DNA of 64,000 bases from Nostoc sp. CHAB 5824 (GCF_020829665.1 NZ_JAIVFT010000022.1:1-64000), one strand, 5' to 3'; numbered from the stretch's first letter, positions 27,778 through 37,212 are shown. Translations and numbers: made by a program. The notes: generated from the letters alone by a model not told the origin.

Positions 27778-29829
27778 TTACCACCCTAACCTTTCATTAA
27801 AATCATTAATTACTGCTTTAATATCTGATGGTTTATGAGCTTCATCCTCAGAGACAGAGAGACGGCCAGCAGAGTCATAACCAATATCATCAATTCGAGC
27901 CATATAAACTTCATAATCTTCATCAATTTCTATAAATTCTTGTCCAATTTCTAACTGACCTCCAGCAGTTAAAGGTTTCTCACGTTTTTGTAAAACCACA
28001 ACACTAGTTTTTACACCTGCACCATAAGGCGCAAATGTAGCTTGTGGTAAGCTAATTACAACTTTTAATTTTGCCCAACGTAAAATCCAGTCTCGTACAT
28101 CTTGCATTGTACTGTTTGCTAAAACTCCATCAGGTAAGACGATTGCTAACTTACCGTTTGGTGCAAGATATTCCAAACAACGATTTAACAAAGCAACTTC
28201 CTGTGAAAGACTTTTAACAACCTTACCCTTTTTCTTTGTCACTCCATCCCGTCCAGCAAAATCTTTCAAAACACTTTCATTTGTCACTTTAGAACCAAAT
28301 GGAGGATTAGTTAAAATCATCGTCAACCCTCCCAGATAAAACCCAGGACGTTCTGGAAGCCCTTCTGTAATTCCTCCTGTAATGCTACCCAATCGCTCCA
28401 GCGAATCCATTACCTTTAAATCGGCATATTGTGCGCCATTCATTAAAGTATTAACTCGCGCTACGTGCATCACATTTCGAGAATATTCAGCACCAAATAA
28501 ATGATTATCTCGAAACTTGATAAACTCTTCCGTTGGTTCTTCTGGATTAATCCCTTCAGCATTACCACCATTATTTGCTATTGCTTTTGCATACTCCTGC
28601 TTACGCACATAATCCAAAACGTGCGTCAACATCCGCGCTGAACCACAAGCAGGATCGCCAACATAATCATTTATTGTAGGTTGCAAAATTCCCACCATTA
28701 AATTAATTACTGGTGTAGGTGTGAAATATTGCCCCAAATCATCGCGGAAAGTCTTACTCAAAAAATCCTCAAACACTCCACCTTTGACATCTGCTGAAGA
28801 TTTTCGCAAACTCCAAGGCTGTAAACGCTTGACGATTTCCATTGTGGTGTGAGGCTTAAATTGCAGCACATCAGCCTCATTAAAAGCCAAACGCACACCC
28901 AAATCATCACCAAATTTTTTCGCTAGTGTTTCTCGTTCCCACTGCTTCGCTTTTTCAAAAGTGTCTCTTACTTGAACTAATAAACGTTCTGGGTCAGTTT
29001 CATTACTAACACTAAATACATAAGCCCGTGATTCTCCTGTTTGCTTTACCAAGTCAATTGTTGCCTGTTCGTCATACCACTTAGCAAACAAGAATTTAAC
29101 CATTGCATCAACGGCTTCTTGTGGCTGCAAACCCTCGTTATCTCTCAGAATAGAGTGACAACCAGAACGGGTATCTCCCAAAACCTCCCGAAACCTATCA
29201 CGGGTTAGGGGCGTGAGTCCTGTTTGAATCCCATCTGGTTCACAGGGATTAAGGATTACAGTATAAAAACTGTGCTTTGCGGCTTCACGGGCGCTTTCAT
29301 ACTTCTGTAAATCACCAATTATTTCTAACTTTCTTGGATATTCAAGGTCACGACGATAAATTACTGTATGTTTACCACTGGTTAAAATGGCATAACGGGC
29401 AGATGGTGAAGCACTCATGTAAGCATTGAGTCGGTTAAGATGATCAACCCAACCTTCGCCCTCAGTCCCGCCAACTTTTTTATTTGGTTCCATAGCCTCC
29501 ACCATAATGAAGGCTACATCCAAATTACCTATAGAATCAGCATAACGGTCATCGTAAACTACAAGGTCTGCCCGTCCTTGATAGCGTCGCCCGCCTTGAT
29601 AAGTTCCCTCGGCAAAATCTGAATTTAGTTCTAGTTCCATTGCCTCTAGTGGAACACCGTACTCTTCTACTAAAATCTCAAGCGCCCACATCGTCACAGG
29701 GTCTTCTGCTGGACGCACATAAGAACCATCAGCTTTAAATAACTTCCGTAGATTTATATTATCCTGGCGATACTTCTGTGGTATGTTAGCCGGATTTTGG
29801 TAAGGATTAGTGAAATCGGAGAAAGGCAT
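27778..29829 (-). CDS. N6-adenine DNA methylase with HsdR_N-like N-terminal domain
   Basis: A 683-residue fusion. The N-terminal part (about 25-170) resembles the HsdR nuclease domain (RADLVVYDD, FIMVEAMEPNKK, TSGKHTVIYRRD), but the Lys expected in the E-x-K motif is Met. The rest is an HsdM-like gamma-class methylase: helical part to about 370, SAM site YVGDPACGSARMLTHVLDYV and catalytic NPPFGSK (motif IV). It heads a four-gene minus-strand operon; its stop directly abuts the next start. No HsdR helicase gene is nearby. It should methylate adenines with the HsdS subunit; cleavage ability is doubtful. Confidence 0.88.
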   Translation of the reverse strand: MPFSDFTNPYQNPANIPQKYRQDNINLRKLFKADGSYVRPAEDPVTMWALEILVEEYGVPLEAMELELNSDFAEGTYQGGRRYQGRADLVVYDDRYADSIGNLDVAFIMVEAMEPNKKVGGTEGEGWVDHLNRLNAYMSASPSARYAILTSGKHTVIYRRDLEYPRKLEIIGDLQKYESAREAAKHSFYTVILNPCEPDGIQTGLTPLTRDRFREVLGDTRSGCHSILRDNEGLQPQEAVDAMVKFLFAKWYDEQATIDLVKQTGESRAYVFSVSNETDPERLLVQVRDTFEKAKQWERETLAKKFGDDLGVRLAFNEADVLQFKPHTTMEIVKRLQPWSLRKSSADVKGGVFEDFLSKTFRDDLGQYFTPTPVINLMVGILQPTINDYVGDPACGSARMLTHVLDYVRKQEYAKAIANNGGNAEGINPEEPTEEFIKFRDNHLFGAEYSRNVMHVARVNTLMNGAQYADLKVMDSLERLGSITGGITEGLPERPGFYLGGLTMILTNPPFGSKVTNESVLKDFAGRDGVTKKKGKVVKSLSQEVALLNRCLEYLAPNGKLAIVLPDGVLANSTMQDVRDWILRWAKLKVVISLPQATFAPYGAGVKTSVVVLQKREKPLTAGGQLEIGQEFIEIDEDYEVYMARIDDIGYDSAGRLSVSEDEAHKPSDIKAVINDFNERLGW

Positions 29830-29910
29830 GAAGTTATTGCTATGGGAGACAGACTACACAGTAGATAAATGATATGGTATTCTGGGCGATCGCGCTTTAT
29901 CTATGTATGG

Positions 29911-30237
29911 CTATGTCTTTTTAATTGCATCTTCAATCTCTTCTAAGCTCACATCCGCCCGATCAGATTTTGCATAGATGAGTAAAAGTAAGACGCATTC
30001 AGGTGAGACAACCTGATAAATCACCCGATATCCACCACTTTTACCCGTCGGGATATCACTGTTTTTTGCTCTAACTTTAAAAACAGTCAAGTCTATCCCA
30101 GAAATTTGATCGCCGATAAAATCTCCAGCCTCTAGCTGATCGATAATGGGTTGAATGTCAATTTGAATCTGGCGATAACGTTTAGTCAAAGTTTTGAGAC
30201 GGCGTTTGAAGGGAAGCGTAAAGCGAACTTCTGCCAT
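29911..30237 (-). CDS. RelE/ParE-superfamily toxin
   Basis: A 108-residue basic protein with the RelE pattern: FTLPFKRRLKTLTKRYRQI, DLTVFKVRAKNSDIPTGKSGGYRVIYQV, LLLIYAKSDRADVSLEEI. It should cut or block mRNA at the ribosome when free. It follows its presumed antitoxin by four bases. The module marks the right end of the island before ndhD. Confidence 0.85.
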   Translation of the reverse strand: MAEVRFTLPFKRRLKTLTKRYRQIQIDIQPIIDQLEAGDFIGDQISGIDLTVFKVRAKNSDIPTGKSGGYRVIYQVVSPECVLLLLIYAKSDRADVSLEEIEDAIKKT

Positions 30238-30241
30238 AAAT

Positions 30242-30493
30242 CTAGGCTTCGATATCGTCCCAAAGCTCTGAAACTGGGAAAGTTTGTCCTACTGCTGCTT
30301 GTCGCACCGACTCTTGCAAATCGGCTAATATTTGTGTTTTTGGCTCTTGTTCATCAATCCAAGCTAAACCACTGGCGTTATCAGAATTTATGGAACTTAT
30401 AAGCTGTTGCCAAAGTTCTATAGGGACGAGTACATCTGTTGTTTCTCCATCTATGTTAGTGAGATAACGAATTTGACTTTTAATTTGTGCCAT
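30242..30493 (-). CDS. Antitoxin partner of the RelE-like toxin
   Basis: An 83-residue acidic protein preceding a RelE-like toxin by four bases. The N-terminal strand IKSQIRYLTNIDGETTDVLV resembles short DNA-binding antitoxins, and the C-terminus (ESVRQAAVGQTFPVSELWDDIEA) would wrap the toxin. The ATG at 30493 is preferred; the frame is open to 30556. Confidence 0.7.
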   Translation of the reverse strand: MAQIKSQIRYLTNIDGETTDVLVPIELWQQLISSINSDNASGLAWIDEQEPKTQILADLQESVRQAAVGQTFPVSELWDDIEA

Positions 30494-30860
30494 TATCACT
30501 ATGGTTATTTCTCCTTTGATGCATTTTTGCACCAAATCGCTTTTTTCAACAATCACGCATACAGCATTGTGTATTTTTAGCGATAGGTTGGACTACGCGT
30601 AGACGCAAAGCGGCTTGTCGTAGACATCGCACCCCTAAACTATAATTTTACCAACTTTTTTAGGGTAAATTTTTGACTTGATTGGGAGTATCACAACGCA
30701 CATCCCGCACCCGCAAATGTCAAAAAAGACTCCTAAGAGTAAAAATAGGGGATTGCCAATTTAATTAAATCAACCTAACGAGGAAGACGAAATCCTCAAA
30801 AAGCTGTTAGTTAATAACTAGTGACTTTTTGCCAAACATGATTTTGATAGCAGACGAATT
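30494..30860. repeat. Gap before ndhD with dispersed repeat pieces
   Basis: ACTACGCGTAGACGCAAAGC and GTCGTAGACATCGC (about 30590-30630) belong to the repeat families found throughout the window. No gene is supported; the ndhD promoter should lie near the right end. Confidence 0.6.
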
Positions 30861-30863
30861 GTG

Positions 30864-32441
30864 ATGAATACAGCTAATTTTCCGTGGCTGACGACGATTA
30901 TTCTGTTGCCGATAGCCGCTTCACTACTGATTCCCATCATCCCGGATAAAGAAGGCAAAACAGTGCGCTGGTACTCCCTCATCGTAGGGCTGATAGATTT
31001 TGCACTAATTGTTTATGCTTTTTATACTGGGTATGATTTCTCCAATCCAGATTTGCAGTTGGTCGAGAGTTACCCCTGGGTACCCCAACTAGATTTGAAT
31101 TGGTCAGTAGGGGCAGATGGCTTGTCCATGCCCCTAATTATTTTGACTGGATTCATTACCACGCTGGCGATTTTAGCAGCTTGGCCTGTCACCTTCAAGC
31201 CGAAGCTATTTTACTTCTTGATTTTGGCGATGTATGGCGGTCAGATTGCCGTGTTCGCTGTCCAGGATATGTTGTTATTTTTCCTGGTGTGGGAACTGGA
31301 ACTAGTACCGATATACTTTCTGCTGTCAATTTGGGGAGGCAAAAGGCGGCAATATGCAGCGACCAAATTCATTTTATACACCGCCGGCGGTTCGCTGTTT
31401 ATTTTGCTGTCTGCCCTGACAATGGGATTTTACGGCGATACGGTGACGTTTGACATGCGATCGCTCGCCTTAAAAGACTTCGCCCTCAATTTCCAACTTG
31501 CCCTATATGCTAGCTTCCTGATTGCCTATGCTGTCAAGTTGCCGATTATTCCTTTGCACACTTGGCTACCTGATGCCCACGGTGAAGCTACAGCCCCTGT
31601 ACACATGTTATTAGCAGGTATTCTGCTGAAAATGGGCGGTTACGCCTTAATTCGGATGAATGCCCAAATGCTCCCCGATGCTCACGCTTTTTTTGCACCA
31701 GTGTTGGTGGTTTTGGGGGTAGTTAATATCATCTACGCTGCCTTGACATCCTTTGCCCAGCGCAACCTCAAGCGAAAAATTGCCTACTCCTCAATTTCCC
31801 ACATGGGCTTTGTCACCATTGGTATTGCCTCCTTCACCGATTTGGGATTAAGTGGCGCAGTATTGCAAATGGTTTCCCACGGGTTAATTGGCGCGAGTTT
31901 GTTCTTCCTCGTCGGCGCAACTTATGACCGGACACACACCCTCATGTTGGATGAAATGGGCGGTGTCGGTAAGAGAATGCCGAAGATTTTTGCCATGTTC
32001 ACCACCTGTTCGATGGCTTCTTTAGCACTGCCAGGGATGAGCGGTTTCGTGGCAGAATTAATGGTATTTGTTGGCTTTGCTACTAGCGATGCTTATAGCT
32101 CTACCTTCAAAGTCATTGTGGTGTTCTTGATGGCAGTTGGAGTGATTCTAACTCCGATTTATTTGCTGTCGATGTTGCGAGAAATTTTCTACGGAGAAGA
32201 GAACAAGGAATTAGTTTCTCACCAAGCTTTGATAGATGCTGAACCCCGCGAAGTATTTATTATTGCTTGTTTGTTAGTGCCAATTATTGGTATTGGTTTC
32301 TATCCAAAGTTGCTGACTCAAATGTATGACGCCACAACTGTACAATTGACAGCAAGATTGCGTGATTCCGTGCCAACATTAGCACAACAAAAAGATGATG
32401 CACTAAAGGTTTCTTTGAGTGCGCCCTCAATCGCTAACTAA
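30864..32441 (+). CDS. ndhD: NAD(P)H-quinone oxidoreductase subunit 4 (NdhD1-type)
   Basis: A 525-residue antiporter-like NDH-1 membrane subunit with about fourteen spans. Signatures include LLFFLVWELELVPIYFLLSIWGG, KLPIIPLHTWLPDAHGEAT and HMLLAGILLKMGGYALIRMN, with the channel Glu, Lys and His residues present. It pairs with ndhF to form the NDH-1L/1M distal arm used in respiration and cyclic flow. A GTG three bases upstream is an alternative start. A terminator follows. Confidence 0.95.
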   Translation: MNTANFPWLTTIILLPIAASLLIPIIPDKEGKTVRWYSLIVGLIDFALIVYAFYTGYDFSNPDLQLVESYPWVPQLDLNWSVGADGLSMPLIILTGFITTLAILAAWPVTFKPKLFYFLILAMYGGQIAVFAVQDMLLFFLVWELELVPIYFLLSIWGGKRRQYAATKFILYTAGGSLFILLSALTMGFYGDTVTFDMRSLALKDFALNFQLALYASFLIAYAVKLPIIPLHTWLPDAHGEATAPVHMLLAGILLKMGGYALIRMNAQMLPDAHAFFAPVLVVLGVVNIIYAALTSFAQRNLKRKIAYSSISHMGFVTIGIASFTDLGLSGAVLQMVSHGLIGASLFFLVGATYDRTHTLMLDEMGGVGKRMPKIFAMFTTCSMASLALPGMSGFVAELMVFVGFATSDAYSSTFKVIVVFLMAVGVILTPIYLLSMLREIFYGEENKELVSHQALIDAEPREVFIIACLLVPIIGIGFYPKLLTQMYDATTVQLTARLRDSVPTLAQQKDDALKVSLSAPSIAN

Positions 32442-32480
32442 GCTGCGATCGCTAGTTTAGTTTAAATATTAATTGCTTTG

Positions 32481-32508
32481 AGGGCGGGTTTTCTACCTGC
32501 CCTTTTTT
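32481..32508 (+). terminator. Terminator after ndhD
   Basis: AGGGCGGGT pairs with ACCTGCCCT around a TTTCT-type loop, followed by TTTTTT. Confidence 0.88.
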
Positions 32509-32569
32509 GGTGTACATTGCTTAGAGGCAATCCAATACTGCGTAGGTTTTGCCTAAAAAATAAAAATGT

Positions 32570-32692
32570 GTAGGTTGGGTTTCGTTCCTCAACCCAACAA
32601 ACCCCCGCTAAATGTTGGGTTACCCTTCTCCTGCAAAGACGCTACGCGAACGGTAACGCCAAGGACGAACGCAAAGCCTCAACCCAACCTAC
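32570..32692. mobile_element. MITE-like element with 12-bp perfect terminal inverted repeats
   Basis: GTAGGTTGGGTT at the left end is matched by AACCCAACCTAC at the right end, 123 bases apart. Inner copies of TTGGGTT and CAACCCAAC add to the palindromic structure, and a CTACGCGAACGGTAACGCC repeat piece is nested inside. No coding capacity. The flanks do not show an obvious target duplication. The remaining sequence to 32867 is AT-rich. Confidence 0.65.
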
Positions 32693-32867
32693 GAATATTC
32701 TTAACTTAGATAGCGAGTTTTATACTTGCCCTTGTTCTTACTCACTCGTAATGTTTGATTCGTTAAAGTAAAAAATAAATCATCGAACTGAGTAAAAAAA
32801 AATTGTATTGGTAAATGATGATATGTATTTTTTACAATTTTCATAAAAATAGAATATTTAAAGCTGA

Positions 32868-33373
32868 TTAATTTGTTTGTAACCAGTTAAGTAAATCTTC
32901 CATAGCAGTAAAATCTAACAAAGCTTCGCTAAGGTTTTCTAACTGATTTAAAGAAAGAGATTGGATGCTCTCTTGCAATTGTGGTGATAATTCTCCCACT
33001 CGTCTTTGTAGTAATCTTAAAATCAGATGTTGTTCACCTTCTTGTTTTCCACGCTCATAGCCAATGCGCTCACCTATAGTTACATATCTCATAGTCCGCT
33101 CCTGCTCAAATTGTTTAAACTCTTCCCAAAAATGATTTTCCAATGCCTTTGGTAATATCATAACCCAATCGATTTATCGATATAAGTTGCGAATATCCTG
33201 CTCTCCTAACCCGAAATCATATAGCCTGCGAATTAAGCTGAAGTTTCTGGAAAAAAGAAATGCATTGCTTGGGGAAAATAAGCTTCTATAATTTCTTTCC
33301 AAGGGCTATCAAAATCAGCGCGTAGGCGTAGCCCGTCGTAGACATCGCTAATATTAGTCATATCATTTGTCAT
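32868..33373 (-). pseudogene. Broken DUF4351 / Rpn-type PD-(D/E)XK nuclease gene
   Basis: An ATG at 33373 opens a short frame with DFDSPWKEIIEAYFPQAMHF, the usual start of this family, ending in a stop after PETSA. A frame change and loss of roughly the central third follow. Then SLIRRLYDFGLGEQDIRNLYR runs into a TAA and on to IDWVMILPKALENHFWEEF in the same frame. From 33161 a 97-residue open frame covers the C-terminal DUF4351 part (LLQRRVGELSPQLQESIQSL). A dispersed repeat (GCGATGTCTACGACGGGCTA, minus strand) encodes residues near the start. Family members are mobile-element-associated nucleases; this one is dead. Confidence 0.75.
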
Positions 33374-33388
33374 TTGCCCAGAGTAGCA

Positions 33389-35986
33389 TCAAATTCTGGA
33401 TAGAGTAGCATTTGCAATGGCTAGCTTAGAACTTTGCCGAATCGGAATCTCAACCCAAAACTCTGCTCCTTGACCTGGTTCCGAAATACACCAAATAGCC
33501 CCGTTGTGTTTTTCTGTGACAATCTGAGCGCTAATTGCTAGCCCTAATCCTGTGCCTTTACCTGCGGCTTTTGTGGTAAAGAAAGGGTCAAATAGTCGTT
33601 GCTTAACTGCTGGGGTCATTCCAGGGCCATTATCTGCAATTTGTACAGTTATGCGATCTGAGTTGCGTAACTTAGTACGAATTATAATTTGGCTGGGGTT
33701 AACTTCTATATCTTTAGGAGTTCGCTGACTGTTATAACTGTCCAAAGCGTCAATGGCATTACTGATCAGATTCATAAACACCTGATTGAGTTGTCCGGCA
33801 TAGCACTCTACTAAGGGAATATCACCATATTCTTTTACTATTTCAATTCCGACACTTCCAGGCGTTTGTTTGAGGCGATTTTGTAAAATCAGTAGTGTGC
33901 TATCAATACCTTCATGAATGTTGACAGGCTTCATATCGGCTTCGTCAAGTCGAGAAAAATTCCGCAAGGATAGAACTATTTCACGAATGCGATTAGCTCC
34001 CATTTTCATTGAAACTAATATTTTAGGTAGATCCTCAGCCATAAAGTCAAGGTCGATCGCTTCTATATGAGCTTGTACCTCAGATGTTTGATTAGCGTTA
34101 GACTTTTGATAGAGTTCTACTAGTTCTAATAAGCCCAGCGTATATTCATTTACATGGGTAAGGTTGCCGTAGATGAAGTTAACTGGGTTATTGATTTCGT
34201 GAGCTACACCAGCCACTAATTGACCTAAACTCGACATTTTTTCGGTCTGAATTAGTTGAGCTTGGGTTTCTTTGAGATTGTGCAGAACTTGGTTGAGTTG
34301 TTCTGCCTGAGCAGTAGCAGCAGCAGTAGCATCGCGGCTTTGATTATACAATTGTGCCTGGTCAATGGCGATCGCTAACTGGTCAGCCACGCCTCGAATC
34401 AGTTCCACCTCATCATCACTCCAGGGACGAAGCGCTCTACTATGTTCGCAGACTATCACACCCAAGCGACCCGACTGAGTTTGAACCGAAACTATTAGTA
34501 GAGACTTAAAGCCCAATGTCACCAGTAAATTCCGATTCCTGAAATCAAGCCAGGAATCTGTAGCAATGTCATCAAAGCAAAGCAAATTCCCTTCCAGAAC
34601 AGCCTCACTCAGTGCTTCCACATTCTGGATAGGAGAACAGCCCAAGGGTTCTGGCAAGTCGGAAGCGCAGGCTTGCTGACTCAGTTCAAAGCTAGTAGAT
34701 TCATCTTCTTGATGACACCAAAGAAACTGGCATCGATCAATCTGGAGCAGTTCTCGAACTTCACCCACTACTGTACTCAAAATCGTATTTAGATCGAGCG
34801 AGTTGCGAATTTGACTAGATAGACGAGTTTTAAGAATTTTTTCCCGCTCAACTAGCTCTCGCAATTGGACTTCAGACTGCCTTAACTCTAGCTCTTGCAT
34901 CTGACGATTGACACTAGCTCTTGCTAGTAGCCAAGAACCAATGCCAATTAGTCCTACCAACCCAGCATATAAAAGTAGTAATTGACTCAAAAATCGGTTT
35001 GATTTTTGAGTCAACGTCTCTGGTGACACCCACGAGACAATCTTCCAGTAATAGGACTTAGTATCAATTTGATTTTGGCTTGGTGCAAAAGCCTGTCCTG
35101 TTCCCGTACTAGATTTTTGCCCTTCCACAAGTGGATAGACTGTGGTAAAAGTGAACATTCCCTCAGCAGTTTGGAATTGTCCCGATTCTTTTTGAGAAAT
35201 TTGCTGCCATGCTTGGGGAAAAGCTTTGCCAAAAGTGTGGTTTTTGCGATCGGGAAACATAAATCCCCATTCATCCTCAGATTTCGCCCCTTTTAACCAG
35301 TAGCCATCAGCATTCAGCAGCATTCCCTGGCTAGAAGCGTTAGCAAGGGCTTGATTAAAATTCTCCAGCAATTTAGCGCCGAAATAATTTAACACTACAA
35401 TGCCTCGTTTCTGTCCACGGCTATCAAAAATGGGAGTACCAAAGCGGATCATAGGTTTGAGGGGTTGTTCAACCTGACCTCGTTCAATATTCAAGTCAAG
35501 AGGAGAGACAAATATTTGTCCAAGGTTTAGCCGCAAAGTGTCATTAAACCAGTAGCGCTTGGCTTGAACTTGCAGTTTTTCTTCGGGGACAATCCCTGGT
35601 TCACCCTGGTTGAAGTTGACTCTAACAACTTCCTTTCCTGATTGATCTAAAAAGCGAATTTGGTCGTAAAGTTTTTTATATTGAGAAAATAATAAAAATT
35701 CTTTGGAAAGTGCCTGTTGTTGTCCATCCACTCCTTCTAAAATTCCCTGTAGCTCGTTTTGTCTAGAAATAACGATCAAATCTGATACAACTGAGTGAAA
35801 GTCTCCGCTGATTACTTTGGTTTGTAAATCTACCTTGCCGAGTTCATTAGTTTTTAATACAACTTTCTCAGTTTGTACCTGTTGGTAGTAGATAGTCCCG
35901 ATGATACCCCCAACTAACGCTGACAACGGCAAAAAAACCGTTAGGAAGTTTTTGATTAAAATTCGTGAATGGATCTGTGGTGACAT
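33389..35986 (-). CDS. Sensor histidine kinase with extracellular sensor and GAF domain
   Basis: An 865-residue membrane kinase. A first span (about 10-32), a large Cache-like extracytoplasmic sensor (about 35-320) and a second span (about 335-355) are followed by a GAF domain (about 390-545; LLQIDRCQFLW, LGVIVCEHSRALRPWSDDE). A coiled coil leads to the phosphoacceptor His in GQLVAGVAHEINNPVNFI, and a HATPase domain ends the protein (NLISNAIDALDS, ADNGPGM, GKGTGLGLAI). No receiver domain or regulator gene lies next to it. The ATG at 35986 is chosen over a TTG at 36010. Signal unknown. Confidence 0.93.
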   Translation of the reverse strand: MSPQIHSRILIKNFLTVFLPLSALVGGIIGTIYYQQVQTEKVVLKTNELGKVDLQTKVISGDFHSVVSDLIVISRQNELQGILEGVDGQQQALSKEFLLFSQYKKLYDQIRFLDQSGKEVVRVNFNQGEPGIVPEEKLQVQAKRYWFNDTLRLNLGQIFVSPLDLNIERGQVEQPLKPMIRFGTPIFDSRGQKRGIVVLNYFGAKLLENFNQALANASSQGMLLNADGYWLKGAKSEDEWGFMFPDRKNHTFGKAFPQAWQQISQKESGQFQTAEGMFTFTTVYPLVEGQKSSTGTGQAFAPSQNQIDTKSYYWKIVSWVSPETLTQKSNRFLSQLLLLYAGLVGLIGIGSWLLARASVNRQMQELELRQSEVQLRELVEREKILKTRLSSQIRNSLDLNTILSTVVGEVRELLQIDRCQFLWCHQEDESTSFELSQQACASDLPEPLGCSPIQNVEALSEAVLEGNLLCFDDIATDSWLDFRNRNLLVTLGFKSLLIVSVQTQSGRLGVIVCEHSRALRPWSDDEVELIRGVADQLAIAIDQAQLYNQSRDATAAATAQAEQLNQVLHNLKETQAQLIQTEKMSSLGQLVAGVAHEINNPVNFIYGNLTHVNEYTLGLLELVELYQKSNANQTSEVQAHIEAIDLDFMAEDLPKILVSMKMGANRIREIVLSLRNFSRLDEADMKPVNIHEGIDSTLLILQNRLKQTPGSVGIEIVKEYGDIPLVECYAGQLNQVFMNLISNAIDALDSYNSQRTPKDIEVNPSQIIIRTKLRNSDRITVQIADNGPGMTPAVKQRLFDPFFTTKAAGKGTGLGLAISAQIVTEKHNGAIWCISEPGQGAEFWVEIPIRQSSKLAIANATLSRI

Positions 35987-36289
35987 ATCTAATACTTCAG
36001 TACTATTCAAAAATCGGGCTAAAAATCAGCTAAGTTCCAGCTGCGCCACATTTTCTGAGTCAAGGTTGAGAGAAAACTTTTTCTCCTGGTAGATATAGGT
36101 AATCAGCCCAGCTACCAAATTCACCATGAAATTGAATACTTTGCGACTTCTGGAATGTTCTAGTTGAACAATATTCCACCCTTTTTTGCTATTGTCAGTT
36201 AGACACTCTGGTAATCAGTACCGAAAAACCACGAATTTAATGTAAGGATTTTACACTTATAAGTATTTGAATACTGAGAAAAGAGACAC

Positions 36290-36405
36290 AAGGCGATGTC
36301 TACGACGGGCTATGACGCTCGTTCGCCCTTGGCGTCTCCCCTTGCGAGAAGACTCGCTAACGCTTCTCTTACGAGACGCTACGCGAACGCTATCGGCGTC
36401 GCTCA
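36290..36405. repeat. Composite of dispersed short repeats
   Basis: The run contains GCGATGTCTACGACGGGCTA, CGTTCGCCCTTGGCGTCTCC, GCGAGAAGACTCGCTAACGC and GAGACGCTACGCGAACGC in succession, all members of repeat families found elsewhere in the window, some self-complementary. It fills most of the gap between the histidine kinase and the Uma2 gene; the rest of 35987-36489 shows no gene. Confidence 0.75.
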
Positions 36406-36489
36406 AAATGGTTCTTTATTCTTGCGGTGCGATCGCACATCAATAGATTACCTACAATCTATCTAGAATCAGATTTGGCAAAACCGCTC

Positions 36490-37212
36490 ATGTTAAACTA
36501 CAATCCGCTGCATTGTTTGCCATCTTCCGAAGAACTACCCGACTCCAATGACACCCCTGTGGATAATGAACTCCAAAATTTAATTCCCGGCTTGCTGAAA
36601 ACGATCCTAGCTTTGGTTTGGTGCGATCGTTGGGATTGGTTCTTTGGTGTTGACATGGGTATTTATTATGATCCAGACAAACCAGCCATTGTCCCTGATG
36701 GGTTTCTCAGTTTAGGGGTTAAACGCTTCATTGATGAGGACTTACGCCTAAGTTATGTGCTGTGGGAAGAAAAGAAGCAGCCAATCTTAGCGCTAGAGGT
36801 TGTTTCTCAAATATATCGGGAAGAATATAGCACTAAGAAAGAATCTTATGCCAAACAATTAGGAATTTTATACTACGTTGTATATAGTCCGCTTCGGCGT
36901 AAAAAGTCGCCTTTGGAAGTGTATCGTTTAGTTGATGGCGAATATATTTTAATGTCAGGAAATCCCGTTTGGCTACCAGAAATTGGTTTAGGAATTGGGC
37001 GAGAACGGGGAATTTATCAAGGTATTGTGCGGGAGTGGCTGTACTGGTATGACGAGGAAGGGCAAAAATTGCTGACACCAGAAGAACGCATTAGGGAAGC
37101 GGAAGAACGCGCAGCTTTTGAAGAACAGCGACGGGTGGAAGCAGAACAACAGGTGAAAATGTTAATTGAAAGGTTGAATGCGCTTGGTGTTGATCCAGAA
37201 AGTTTGTTATAG
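36490..37212 (+). CDS. Uma2-family (DUF820) PD-(D/E)XK-fold protein
   Basis: A 240-residue member of the large cyanobacterial Uma2 family, which has a restriction-endonuclease-like fold. Expected elements are MGIYYDPDKPAIVPDGFLSL (acidic residue), PILALEVVS (E of E-x-V/K) and YAKQLGILYYVVYSP. A charged coiled coil (about 195-232; EERIREAEERAAFEEQRRVE) ends it, as often seen. Function of the family is unproven; many copies per genome are normal. The ATG at 36490 is preferred to the start of the open frame at 36427. Confidence 0.85.
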   Translation: MLNYNPLHCLPSSEELPDSNDTPVDNELQNLIPGLLKTILALVWCDRWDWFFGVDMGIYYDPDKPAIVPDGFLSLGVKRFIDEDLRLSYVLWEEKKQPILALEVVSQIYREEYSTKKESYAKQLGILYYVVYSPLRRKKSPLEVYRLVDGEYILMSGNPVWLPEIGLGIGRERGIYQGIVREWLYWYDEEGQKLLTPEERIREAEERAAFEEQRRVEAEQQVKMLIERLNALGVDPESLL

